64,000 nt of DNA, taken from NCBI RefSeq assembly GCF_003350375.1, contig NZ_QQAR01000002.1:248001-312000 (forward strand), written 5' to 3'. The DNA is from Flavobacterium sp. AG291. GTDB lineage: Bacteria > Bacteroidota > Bacteroidia > Flavobacteriales > Flavobacteriaceae. Shown here one piece after another: positions 34,879-42,916 of this stretch. How positions within the stretch are numbered: position 1 is the stretch's first letter; each line of letters starts with the position of its first letter. The notes beneath the pieces were generated by a model. That model ran no database searches. It was not told the origin of the DNA and was given only the letters and a program-made list of their open reading frames with translations. A program made the translations under genes and the position numbers.

Positions 34879-35064
34879 ATGAGTAAATTCATTGAAATAA
34901 AAGAAAACAACCTTTTGCATAGCATAAACATTGATTTTATCATCAGTGTTTCAGAAGACATTAGAAACAAAAAAACTATTATATACCTGCAAAACAGGGA
35001 AATTCTAACCGAACTTACCCTTGAAAAGGTAAAGGTGCTGATTGCTAACGCTTCACCCTATTAA
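34879..35064 (+). CDS. Hypothetical protein, 61 aa
   Basis: A small soluble product ('MSKFIEIKENNLLHSINIDFIISVSEDIRNKK'), apparently a beta-rich fold followed by a helix. The ATG at 34879 is preferred to an in-frame TTG at 34846. An imperfect terminator hairpin follows. The family is unknown; its pattern 'KTIIYLQNREILTELTLEKVKVLI' resembles short LytTR-like or PilZ-like beta strands, but that is only an impression. Confidence 0.45.
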   Translation: MSKFIEIKENNLLHSINIDFIISVSEDIRNKKTIIYLQNREILTELTLEKVKVLIANASPY

Positions 35065-35070
35065 ATTTAA

Positions 35071-35093
35071 TAATGCGGCATATCGCCGCATTA
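35071..35093. terminator. Hairpin between convergent small genes
   Basis: Perfect 9-bp stem TAATGCGGC/GCCGCATTA with a 5-nt loop; the T tail is weak on the plus strand. Confidence 0.5.
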
Positions 35094-35097
35094 TCTA

Positions 35098-35328
35098 TTA
35101 ATTAATGAGATCAAACTCATCGTTGACAAACTCCCTCATTTTTCCGGCTGATGTATCAGCACTATAATCAAATACAGAAAAATATTGTTCTATCACAATT
35201 GAATTCTGTTTGATTTCTTTTAAGATACCCTGTACACATTCTACAGCCTTTATACTATCTGAATATCTTTTTACAGTATTTATTGTTATTGGGTAACCCA
35301 ATTGCTGTACCAATCCACCTAAATCCAT
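35098..35328 (-). CDS. Hypothetical protein, 76 aa
   Basis: A short acidic soluble product without recognised domain ('DLGGLVQQLGYPITINTVKRYSDSIKAVE'). It lies convergent to the 61-residue protein gene across a hairpin. Confidence 0.4.
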   Translation of the reverse strand: MDLGGLVQQLGYPITINTVKRYSDSIKAVECVQGILKEIKQNSIVIEQYFSVFDYSADTSAGKMREFVNDEFDLIN

Positions 35329-35486
35329 AATGTATTGAAAATTAAATATTTATTATATAAATATACTTTTTAATTGCTCAATAACACGGATATTAACATA
35401 GAATTGTATTTGCAAAATACCGCTTCTTATACTTTTGGTAAGTTACCGGCGCTTTATTACCTTCGTACTTCAATCTATAAGCCTGA

Positions 35487-37586
35487 ATGAACAACCTACT
35501 CGAAACTCCCATAGAATACCTGAAAGGTGTGGGTCCGGCGCGCGGTGAGCTGCTTCGGAAAGAGTTGGGCATACATAAATATGGCGACCTCATAAAGCTT
35601 TACCCGAACCGATACATAGACCGTACGCGCTACTACAAGATCCAGGAGCTGCTAAACAGCAACAGTGAGGTTCAGGTTGTGGGGAAAGTGATTAACCTTA
35701 AATCCGTTGGGGAGAAACGAACCCGCCTTGTAGCCACCTTTACTGATGGTACCGGCGAAATGGAACTGGTTTGGTTTCAGGGTCAGAAATGGATTCGTGA
35801 GAACCTGAAGATCAATGTGCCGTATGTGGTGTTTGGCAAGGCAAGTGCATTTAATGGCGTGTTCAACATGGCGCACCCTGAGATGGAACTCCTAACCGAA
35901 CACGAACAAAGCCTTCGTAGTGCTATGCAGCCCATCTACCCTTCTACCGAGAAACTGATACAGCGGGGAATTACTAACAAGGTCGTGAACAAGATCATGC
36001 AGCAGCTATTTATCGAGACACAGGCGTTGTTCAGCGAACCGTTGCCTGCACACCTTGTAAACGAACTACAACTAATTCCTAAGAACGCTGCCCTTTTCAA
36101 CATACATTTCCCTAAGAGCCAGGACTTGCTGGCAAGGGCACAGTTCAGGCTGAAGTTTGAAGAGCTGTTCTTTATACAACTACAGCTGATTACCAAGAAC
36201 ATCATCCGTAGGCATAAGATAAAAGGCCACGCCTTTGATAAGGTTGGCTCCTACTTTAACGACTTTTACAATAACCACCTGCCATTTAGCCTAACCGGAG
36301 CCCAAAAACGCGTTCTCAAAGAGATACGCCACGATATGGGACAACCCGCGCAGATGAACAGGCTATTGCAGGGAGATGTAGGCTCAGGGAAGACAATTGT
36401 CGCTATGATGAGTATGCTACTGGCGCTGGATAATGGTTTTCAGGCGTGTTTGATGGCACCTACCGAGATCCTCGCTAATCAGCATTTTTTAGGACTAAGT
36501 GAGTTGGCTACACCATTAGGAATCAATATAAAGATACTGACCGGTTCAACTAAAACTTCAGAAAGAAAAATCATCCATGAACAGCTTGAATCAGGGGAAT
36601 TGCATATCATCATAGGTACCCATGCCCTACTCGAAGACAAGGTGCAATTTAAGAACCTTGGGCTTGCCATTATTGACGAGCAGCACCGTTTTGGTGTGGA
36701 GCAGCGCAGTAAGCTGTGGCATAAAAATGAGATTCCGCCGCACGTGCTGGTGATGACCGCCACTCCTATTCCGCGTACGTTGGCTATGAGCCTGTATGGC
36801 GATCTGGATATCTCGGTTATCGATGAGCTGCCTCCGGGACGTAAACCCATACAGACCGTACACCGCTACGACAGCAACCGACTTAAGGTTTGGGCGTTCC
36901 TGCGCGAGGAAATCGCCAAAGGCCGTCAGATATACATCGTTTACCCGTTGATACAGGAAAGCGAGAAAATGGACTACAAAGACCTGATGGACGGTTACGA
37001 GAGCATTTCGCGCGACTTCCCATTGCCGCAATACAGCGTGAGCATCGTTCACGGAAAAATGAAACCTGCCGAAAAGGACAGCGAAATGGAACGCTTCGCT
37101 AAAGGTAAAACCAACATTATGGTAGCTACTACCGTTATAGAGGTGGGTGTAAACGTACCCAATGCCAGCGTGATGATCATAGAGAGTGCTGAGCGTTTCG
37201 GGCTTTCGCAGTTGCACCAGTTACGCGGACGCGTGGGCCGTGGTGCCGAGCAAAGCTACTGCATACTCATGACAGGCCAGAAACTGAGCAACGATAGCAA
37301 GATACGTATGGAAACCATGTGCCGTACCAACGACGGCTTTGAGATCTCTGAGGTTGACCTAAAACTACGAGGCCCCGGCGACATTATGGGTACGCAGCAA
37401 AGCGGTGTCCTGAACCTTCAGATTGCCGACCTCGTGAAAGACCGCGACATACTGCAGTTGGCACGACAGTATGCCATTAAGATACTTAAGGACGATGCCG
37501 CCCTGGCAAAACCTGAGCATACTGCCCTACGCAATGCTTTTCTTGAAATGAGCAAGAAGAAGAATATCTGGAACTACATTAGCTAA
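35487..37586 (+). CDS. recG: ATP-dependent DNA helicase RecG
   Basis: The 699-residue branch-migrating helicase has an N-terminal wedge/OB domain ('LKGVGPARGELLRKELGI', 'VVGKVINLKSVGEK') and helicase motifs 'LLQGDVGSGKTIVA', 'MAPTEILANQHF', 'AIIDEQHRFG', 'MTATPIPRTLAM', 'ATTVIEVGVNVP' and 'QLRGRVGRG'. It rescues stalled forks and processes Holliday junctions. The coding sequence is clearly richer in G and C at third positions than its neighbours. The stop codon lies inside the start of a dispersed repeat also found after xth. Confidence 0.96.
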   Translation: MNNLLETPIEYLKGVGPARGELLRKELGIHKYGDLIKLYPNRYIDRTRYYKIQELLNSNSEVQVVGKVINLKSVGEKRTRLVATFTDGTGEMELVWFQGQKWIRENLKINVPYVVFGKASAFNGVFNMAHPEMELLTEHEQSLRSAMQPIYPSTEKLIQRGITNKVVNKIMQQLFIETQALFSEPLPAHLVNELQLIPKNAALFNIHFPKSQDLLARAQFRLKFEELFFIQLQLITKNIIRRHKIKGHAFDKVGSYFNDFYNNHLPFSLTGAQKRVLKEIRHDMGQPAQMNRLLQGDVGSGKTIVAMMSMLLALDNGFQACLMAPTEILANQHFLGLSELATPLGINIKILTGSTKTSERKIIHEQLESGELHIIIGTHALLEDKVQFKNLGLAIIDEQHRFGVEQRSKLWHKNEIPPHVLVMTATPIPRTLAMSLYGDLDISVIDELPPGRKPIQTVHRYDSNRLKVWAFLREEIAKGRQIYIVYPLIQESEKMDYKDLMDGYESISRDFPLPQYSVSIVHGKMKPAEKDSEMERFAKGKTNIMVATTVIEVGVNVPNASVMIIESAERFGLSQLHQLRGRVGRGAEQSYCILMTGQKLSNDSKIRMETMCRTNDGFEISEVDLKLRGPGDIMGTQQSGVLNLQIADLVKDRDILQLARQYAIKILKDDAALAKPEHTALRNAFLEMSKKKNIWNYIS

Positions 37587-37630
37587 AGCTATTTCGGGTT
37601 ACGGGTTTGGGGTTTAGAGTTGCTTACTCA
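37577..37630 (+). repeat. Dispersed repeat at the recG 3' end
   Basis: Starts at the recG stop (GCTAAAGC), runs through G/T-rich GGGTTT units and ends in TTTAGAGTTGCTTACTCA (37613-37630). The same layout follows xth (42201-42257), and the TTTAGAGTTGCTTACTC end recurs at 42516-42532. A further imperfect hairpin (AGTTC...GAACT) follows at about 37640-37668. Confidence 0.6.
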
Positions 37631-37771
37631 TATCCACAGTTCAGCCAAAGCTGAAAGCCGAACTGACGAAGTAATATCATACAAAATACTGACAACAAAT
37701 TAGTTAAACTTTAAACATTTACCCCAACGGTGGCTTTATTGTCGTACCTTACATAGCTAAAGCTGTGCGTC

Positions 37772-38059
37772 ATGACAAAAACTGAAAAGAAGGAACAACT
37801 GAAAAAAATGATACAGGAGTTCCTAAATGAGAAGGACCCAAAGAATTTAACGCATATGCGTAACCTTATTTACATCGAGCTGACCCACCTGCCGATGTCA
37901 TCTAACGATAAGAACGCCATTGAAGACGCCATGTACTTATGGAACTATAACAGCGACCGTTATATTGCCAACCCTAAAAGCATTACCATTCGCACCTCTC
38001 TTATGGCTGATTTTGAAGCCATCGTAAAAACGGTTGATACTTCACTGCTGAAGAATTAA
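37772..38059 (+). CDS. Hypothetical protein, 95 aa
   Basis: A small soluble helical product with a charged start ('TKTEKKEQLKKMIQEFLNEKD') and a predicted helical hairpin. It is not recognised. Codon use is intermediate between recG and the AT-rich genes. The 172 nt that follow (38060-38231) hold the promoter region of the SDR gene, and nothing else is seen. Confidence 0.5.
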   Translation: MTKTEKKEQLKKMIQEFLNEKDPKNLTHMRNLIYIELTHLPMSSNDKNAIEDAMYLWNYNSDRYIANPKSITIRTSLMADFEAIVKTVDTSLLKN

Positions 38060-38231
38060 TCCCGCCTAAAAAACACAACAAAATTCGTAGTGAATTTCTT
38101 GTAACGCTTCATTATTTTATGCCAAATTATAGAGACGATGCAGGTAAATCAATTATTCAGTTAATTAACAAAGCGTTAACCCTTACAGCATTTTGTGGTT
38201 CGTAATTTTAGTAAAAACAAAATTACACATC

Positions 38232-39023
38232 ATGAGTACATTTAATGGAAAAACGGTAATTATTACCGGTGCAGGTATGGGATTAGGCCTTGCAGCAGCT
38301 AAAGTTGTTGCTGATCGTGGGGCAAACCTTACCCTTGTAGATTATAACGAAGAAGCTTTAAGCAAAGCTAAAGAAGAGATACTTTCAACTGCGCCCAACG
38401 CAAAAATACTTACTATAGTGGCTGACGTTTCTAACGAGGAGGCCGTAAAAAACTACGTTGACAAAACCATTGCCGAGTTTGGACAAATAGACGGATTTTA
38501 CAATAATGCCGGTATAGAAGGAAAACAGGCGCCTATCACGGAGTATGATATTGACGTATTTAAAAAAGTGATTGACATTAACCTTATGGGTGTTTATTAC
38601 GGGCTGCGCTATGTTATCCCTGCGATGCAGAAAAACGGCGGCGGAAAGATTGTGAATGTAGCCTCGGTAGGTGGTATTAGAGGGGTTGTAAACCAAATGC
38701 CGTATGTAGCGAGTAAGCATGCCGTATCCGGTATGACAAAAAATGCCGCGATTGAGTACGGAAAAGACAATATTTTTACCAATGCCATTGCGCCGGGAGC
38801 GATCTTGACCCCAATGGTGGCAGGTGCCTTTAAGCAGGTAAACCCACAAGACCCTGCCGCTGCCGAAAAAGAATATGCACAGCGCAACCCTACCCGACGC
38901 CTGGGTAAACCGGAAGAAGTAGGTAAACTCGTTGCCTTTTTGCTTAGCGACGACTGCCAGTACGTAAACGGCCAAACCATAGCCATAGATGGTGGGGAGT
39001 CTAACCTGTACGGTAACTCATAA
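38232..39023 (+). CDS. Short-chain dehydrogenase/reductase (SDR), glucose 1-dehydrogenase-like
   Basis: The 263-residue classical SDR has the cofactor motif 'ITGAGMGLGLAAAKVVADRG', then 'NNAGIEG', the catalytic Ser in 'VNVASVGG' and 'YVASKHA' with Tyr and Lys. The C-terminus 'YVNGQTIAIDGGES' is typical. An acidic Asp after the second strand ('LTLVDYNEEAL') predicts NAD(H). The substrate cannot be read from the sequence. The ATG at 38232 is used; the 38193 start would add 13 atypical residues. A terminator follows. Confidence 0.9.
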   Translation: MSTFNGKTVIITGAGMGLGLAAAKVVADRGANLTLVDYNEEALSKAKEEILSTAPNAKILTIVADVSNEEAVKNYVDKTIAEFGQIDGFYNNAGIEGKQAPITEYDIDVFKKVIDINLMGVYYGLRYVIPAMQKNGGGKIVNVASVGGIRGVVNQMPYVASKHAVSGMTKNAAIEYGKDNIFTNAIAPGAILTPMVAGAFKQVNPQDPAAAEKEYAQRNPTRRLGKPEEVGKLVAFLLSDDCQYVNGQTIAIDGGESNLYGNS

Positions 39024-39043
39024 CAGCAACACTAATAAAGTAT

Positions 39044-39075
39044 AAACCCCGGAGATTATCTTTGGGGTTTTGTTT
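39044..39075 (+). terminator. Intrinsic terminator of the SDR gene
   Basis: Stem AAACCCC/GGGGTTT (39044-39050, 39064-39070) with a T-rich tail. Confidence 0.68.
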
Positions 39076-39125
39076 TATATGGAAATGTTGAAGTTTTTAA
39101 AGTTGTAAAGTTTCTTGTAACTGTT

Positions 39126-39151
39126 ATTGCGAGGAGGAACGACGTGGCAAT
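39126..39151. repeat. Small palindromic repeat (ATTGCGAGGAGGAAC... family)
   Basis: ATTGC and GCAAT arms around GAGGAGGAACGACGTG. This is a member of the ATTGCGAGGAACGAAGCAAT-like extragenic elements widespread in Bacteroidota; only one copy is seen in the window. Confidence 0.5.
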
Positions 39152-39159
39152 CTGAAATA

Positions 39160-39330
39160 CTATTTGTCTTCATCTAATTTTAATTGGTCAGCATGAAAGG
39201 CATATGCATTGATTTTACCATCTTCATACCATTCAACTTTTACATAGGAATTTCCACTATTTATTTCAGAAACAGACATTCTTGGGCTTCCTGATTTCAG
39301 TCGCACTACATCACCAATTTTAAAACTCAT
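39160..39330 (-). CDS. DUF2158 (YodC-like) small protein
   Basis: A 56-residue product reading MSFKIGDVVRLKSGSPRMSV at its start and then a beta strand pair 'YVKVEWYEDGKINAYAF' and 'HADQLKL'. That is the DUF2158 pattern (KxGDVVxLKSGxPxMxV). The gene is short but the match is over its whole length. It lies 30 nt after the HEPN-like gene on the same strand and may be the third gene of that unit. Confidence 0.8.
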   Translation of the reverse strand: MSFKIGDVVRLKSGSPRMSVSEINSGNSYVKVEWYEDGKINAYAFHADQLKLDEDK

Positions 39331-39360
39331 AATTATAAAATTTAATTTTTAACTATATTT

Positions 39361-40092
39361 TTATTTAAAGTCAGCCAAATGAACCAACTCTTCTATTATC
39401 ATTCTAAGCTCACTTTTATATTTATCGATATCAGGTTTCTTTGCTACAAATCTTCGATTATGCGCACTTGTATCTGCTAATTTTTTAATATGAGGAAAAT
39501 ATTGCTTGGTTGTCCTTCCGAGATTCCAATTTTTATGTGATAACAAAGCATCTATAAGAGCACTTAACATATAAAAATTACCATCGGAATCTTTTATCTC
39601 GTCAGAGACATTATATTTCTCAAAAATTTCAATAACCAAAGTTTCAAGTAATTTCCTTATCATCACAAGAGATGCATCATATTGTTGTAAATCATAGCAA
39701 ATAATTGCTTGACTCGCAACTTTTGTTATATATCCCCTAGTATTTTCAACAAGCTCTAAAGGGAATAAATCAGATGAAGGAGTAATTATTTTTGGTGCAT
39801 TAACTTCTATATCAATTTCGTTTTTTCGAATTCTCTCTAAATAATATAATCCTTGCTGCAGAACATATTTTGGTAATTTATTCTTTGATTTTTTAGAGTT
39901 GATTGCTAAATACTGAGCTATGTTAGAATATTTTGGCATACGGAGAGCATCATAATAACCTTCAATATCTTTACTTTTCACCCCATTAATTCCTTTAATA
40001 ATTGTGTGGTAATAAATAAAATAATCTATTTTAGCACTTATCGTTATTTTATCAAAGTTTTCAATTTTATCAACAAACTGTTCTATAGACAT
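39361..40092 (-). CDS. HEPN/DUF4145-like protein with winged-helix-like N-terminus
   Basis: The 243-residue soluble protein has two parts. Residues about 15-90 look like a winged helix ('DYFIYYHTIIKGINGVKSKDIEGYYDAL' then 'YVLQQGLYYLERIR'). Residues about 120-240 are helical with 'QYDASLVMIRKLLETLVIEIFEKY' and 'IKKLADTSAHNRRF', the arrangement seen in DUF4145/HEPN-like domains where a short R-x4-6-H-like pair can act on RNA ('ADTSAHNRR'). The 388-residue gene ends 4 nt upstream. No known defence or regulatory system was matched. The AT-rich composition contrasts with recG and xth on either side. Confidence 0.6.
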   Translation of the reverse strand: MSIEQFVDKIENFDKITISAKIDYFIYYHTIIKGINGVKSKDIEGYYDALRMPKYSNIAQYLAINSKKSKNKLPKYVLQQGLYYLERIRKNEIDIEVNAPKIITPSSDLFPLELVENTRGYITKVASQAIICYDLQQYDASLVMIRKLLETLVIEIFEKYNVSDEIKDSDGNFYMLSALIDALLSHKNWNLGRTTKQYFPHIKKLADTSAHNRRFVAKKPDIDKYKSELRMIIEELVHLADFK

Positions 40093-40096
40093 ATCT

Positions 40097-41263
40097 TTAG
40101 TTATTCCAATTTCTAAGTTTATTTATACCTTTTGTAGAAACTATCCAACCTAAAACTTTATCATATTTCACCCAACCTTTTACTTGTGCATTACTTACAC
40201 AGCTTTTCATATTTTCTGGTATTTTATTTTTAAGTTCATCATAACAAGTATAAAGATGATCATAAGTAATTGGTTGTATCTTTAAAATATTTTGCAAATA
40301 AGACATAAAAACTAATGTTTTTTCTGAATCGCTATTCATTGTAAATTTTGCAGAATAATCTTTTAAACTTTCTTGTTTATCAGGATAAAAATCTAAATCG
40401 CTCAATAATTTATAAGACCTACTTGATTGGCGTTTAGTTTTAGATTTCGCTTCTTCTGATTGTTCTTTATGTTTCACAGTCGGGGAAACCCTTTTGATTT
40501 TAGGTGAAGAACTAGCTTGTCTATTCAAAATTTCAATAGCTTTATTTTTTCCTTCATCTAAAACTGAATATCCCGAAGCAAGAGGGTTAATATAACCTGC
40601 GACAACAGCTCTTTGAATATTTATAGAAAGTTTTGAAGTTGTAGTTTTTGTAAATTTATTAGCTTCTTTATATTTTTCAACAATCTCTTCTCTTGAAAAC
40701 ATATCTTCACCAAATTTGGAAGCATAGAAAGATAATACAACCAACCATTCAAGATCAGTTGACGGTAAATTTTTCATAGCAATAGCTACAAGCGCAGGAT
40801 ATTCAATATTACCAGCATTGAACTTGTTATTTATAGAATTTGATTGTGGCCTTTTGAATTTACTTTGCACATCCTGATCCTCAGTATTTATATCTGTATA
40901 ATCGATTTCCTCTGAAGTTTCATCCTGAATATTATCATTTCCAATATTCTGAGTATTAATTGGTATACCTTTTACTCTTGGTGTATAGGCATCTTTTAAT
41001 ATTCCTGCTAAATCTTTACCTACATTATCACTGAATGAGGCTTCAATAACTCTTTCATTTGCAGTTTCACGTAACTTAAAAGTATTGGAAGATTTCGGAA
41101 ATTTATCATCTGATAATGGAAATCCACATCCACTACAAAATTTTGCATTTTTAACAATTTCTCTATTACAATTTTCGCATTTCAATTTAACGCCACAATT
41201 AACACAGAAATCATGAGATTCATCTTGTTCAAAATCACATTGTTGGCAAACTACATTTTTCAT
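40097..41263 (-). CDS. Double zinc-ribbon protein with two winged-helix-like modules
   Basis: The 388-residue protein starts with two CxxC...CxxC zinc ribbons (Cys pairs in 'CQQCDFEQ', 'FCVNCG', 'CENCNREI' and 'FCSGCG'). A disordered acidic linker (about 55-150) follows. Then comes a winged-helix-like module (about 163-245, 'LEWLVVLSFYASKFGEDMFSREEIVEKY'). A basic Ser/Lys-rich linker leads to a second such module at the C-terminus (about 315-385). The second module resembles the N-terminal module of the protein encoded 4 nt downstream. Nucleic-acid binding is likely; the system is not recognised. Confidence 0.65.
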   Translation of the reverse strand: MKNVVCQQCDFEQDESHDFCVNCGVKLKCENCNREIVKNAKFCSGCGFPLSDDKFPKSSNTFKLRETANERVIEASFSDNVGKDLAGILKDAYTPRVKGIPINTQNIGNDNIQDETSEEIDYTDINTEDQDVQSKFKRPQSNSINNKFNAGNIEYPALVAIAMKNLPSTDLEWLVVLSFYASKFGEDMFSREEIVEKYKEANKFTKTTTSKLSINIQRAVVAGYINPLASGYSVLDEGKNKAIEILNRQASSSPKIKRVSPTVKHKEQSEEAKSKTKRQSSRSYKLLSDLDFYPDKQESLKDYSAKFTMNSDSEKTLVFMSYLQNILKIQPITYDHLYTCYDELKNKIPENMKSCVSNAQVKGWVKYDKVLGWIVSTKGINKLRNWNN

Positions 41264-41433
41264 ACTTCATTGATTTAAATATATCGACTTATAAAATTAC
41301 TTCATGGATTTACACAAAAACTCATCGTACAAATAACTTATTAACAGTTTATTTAACAATTGATTAATAGTCATAATTTAAAAAATCTGTTGACCCCCTC
41401 AATCATTTCCAAATTCTTTCGTAACTTCCCTTT

Positions 41434-42207
41434 ATGAAAATCGCAACCTATAACGTAAACGGGGTAAATGGCAGGCTACCAGTATTGCTGCAATGGCTTA
41501 GTGAGACACAGCCGGATATCGTATGCCTTCAGGAGTTGAAAGCCCCACAGGAGAAATTTCCTGTTGATGCCATTAACCAAGCAGGTTATGATGCGGTGTG
41601 GCACGGGCAAAAGCAATGGAACGGTGTCGCCATTCTTACCAAAGCCGGTATGGACGTTAAGGAAGTTGGGCGTGTGCTTCCCGGTGATGCTGATGATGTA
41701 CAGAGCCGTTACCTGGAGTGTATGGTAAATGATATCCTTATCTGCTGCCTGTATCTGCCGAATGGCAATCCTGCTCCCGGCCCCAAATTCGACTACAAGC
41801 TAAAATGGTTTCAACGCCTTAGCAACCGTGCGCAGGAACTGCTCAACTTCAAGATTCCCGTGATACTGCTGGGTGACTTCAACGTGATGCCTACCGAACG
41901 CGACGTATACAAACCCGAACGCTGGGTAGACGATGCGCTCTTCAGGCCGGAGACACGTGCTGCTTTTCATAACCTTGTCGCACAGGGCTGGACGGATGCC
42001 CTACGCCACCTCTACCCTAACGAAACCATATATACCTTTTGGGATTACTTCCGCAATGCCTACGGGCGCGATGCCGGACTGCGCATCGACCATTTCCTTT
42101 TGAGTCCGCAACTCGTAGACAGGCTTAAAGACGCCAAGGTTGACAAGTACGTACGCGGTTGGGAAAAGACCAGCGACCATGCTCCGGTGCGGATAGAGCT
42201 CGGCTAA
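41434..42207 (+). CDS. xth: Exodeoxyribonuclease III (AP endonuclease)
   Basis: The 257-residue exonuclease-endonuclease-phosphatase enzyme shows 'ATYNVNGVNGR', the metal ligand Glu in 'CLQELKAP', 'LLGDFNVMP', 'YRNA/FRNAYGRDAGLRIDHFLLSP' and the catalytic 'SDHAPV'. It cuts at abasic sites and removes 3' blocks in base-excision repair. Like recG it is visibly GC-richer than most of the window. A dispersed repeat begins at its stop codon. Confidence 0.94.
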   Translation: MKIATYNVNGVNGRLPVLLQWLSETQPDIVCLQELKAPQEKFPVDAINQAGYDAVWHGQKQWNGVAILTKAGMDVKEVGRVLPGDADDVQSRYLECMVNDILICCLYLPNGNPAPGPKFDYKLKWFQRLSNRAQELLNFKIPVILLGDFNVMPTERDVYKPERWVDDALFRPETRAAFHNLVAQGWTDALRHLYPNETIYTFWDYFRNAYGRDAGLRIDHFLLSPQLVDRLKDAKVDKYVRGWEKTSDHAPVRIELG

Positions 42208-42257
42208 AGCCTTGCGGTTGTTTGGTTTTGGGTTTCGGGTTTTGGGTTGCTTACTCA
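42201..42257 (+). repeat. Dispersed repeat at the xth 3' end
   Basis: GCTAAAGC over the stop, then G/T-rich GGTTTTGGGTTTCGGG units and TTTGGGTTGCTTACTCA. It has the same layout as the element after recG. Confidence 0.58.
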
Positions 42258-42295
42258 ACCGTGAGTACTGTTTTGAAAATATTAGACTGAGTGGT

Positions 42296-42460
42296 TTCCC
42301 CTCCTTCGGTGGGGTGTCCGTAGGGTGGGGTGGTTAATTTTATACCAGGAAGGATATGATAAAACCACCCATTCGCTGTGGCTAACACCCCTCTAAAGGA
42401 GGAGGTATCCTACTTTTACTCTTAATTTAGCATGAGTGAAGCTTGTTCCCCTCTTGAGAG
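42296..42460 (+). repeat. Long direct repeat, copy A (165 bp)
   Basis: Begins TTCCCCTCCTTCGG and ends CCCCTCTTGAGAG. About ten differences from copy B by eye, so roughly 94% identical. Non-coding. Confidence 0.8.
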
Positions 42461-42478
42461 TCCCGATAGCTATCGGGA
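42461..42478. repeat. Perfect 18-bp palindrome TCCCGATAGCTATCGGGA
   Basis: Lies exactly at the end of copy A, replacing about eight bases (GGGTTAGG) found at that place in copy B. This type of CCCGATAGCTATCGGG palindrome is a common dispersed element in Bacteroidota genomes by general knowledge. Confidence 0.65.
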
Positions 42479-42615
42479 TAGGGTGTGTCATTGTTGCGCA
42501 GTTTAAAGTTTCGGGTTTAGAGTTGCTTACTCTGAATTGGCCTCACCCCTAACCCCTCTCCAAGGGAGAGGGGAACTCATAGCTGCTTACTCTACCGTAA
42601 ATATTCTTGTGAGAA
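42479..42615. repeat. Spacer between the long repeats, itself repetitive
   Basis: Holds TTTAGAGTTGCTTACTC (42516-42532), CCTCACCCCTAACCCCTCTCC followed by AAGGGAGAGGGG (a hairpin at about 42553-42573), and AGCTGCTTACTC (42581-42592). No open reading frame. Confidence 0.55.
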
Positions 42616-42781
42616 TTCCCCTCCTTCGGAGGGGTGCCCGTAGGGTGGGGTGGTTAATTTTATACTAGCAAGGATATGATAAAACCACCCGTTCGCCGTG
42701 GCGAAACACCTCTCTAAAGGAGGACGTATCCTACTTTTACTCTTAATTTAGCATGAGTGAAGCTTGTTCCCCTCTTGAGAG
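42616..42781 (+). repeat. Long direct repeat, copy B (166 bp)
   Basis: Second copy, 320 bp from copy A. Contains CCCCTCCTTCGGAGGGG, an internal hairpin, and a nearly perfect match to copy A through the whole length. Confidence 0.8.
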
Positions 42782-42916
42782 GGGTTAGGGGTGTGTTATC
42801 GCTCAACGTTAACTCGCATTGTTAAAAAAATCTTAAAAAATTTAACATTAAAAACCCTTCATAAAGTATTAATTGTTTTTCTTTACAGCAACCAAACAAT
42901 TATTAAACAAATACTT

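Noticed and set aside
36627-37217. 196-codon antisense ORF opposite recG
   Set aside because: It lies wholly within recG in a GC-rich codon region that lacks stop codons on the other strand; the protein has no recognisable features.
38385-38975. 196-codon antisense ORF opposite the SDR gene
   Set aside because: It is fully contained in a gene with all SDR motifs and is explained by codon bias.
42296-42781. Possible CRISPR-like array of repeats after xth
   Set aside because: There are only two long copies, the spacing is irregular, the repeats are non-palindromic 165-bp units and no cas genes are near.
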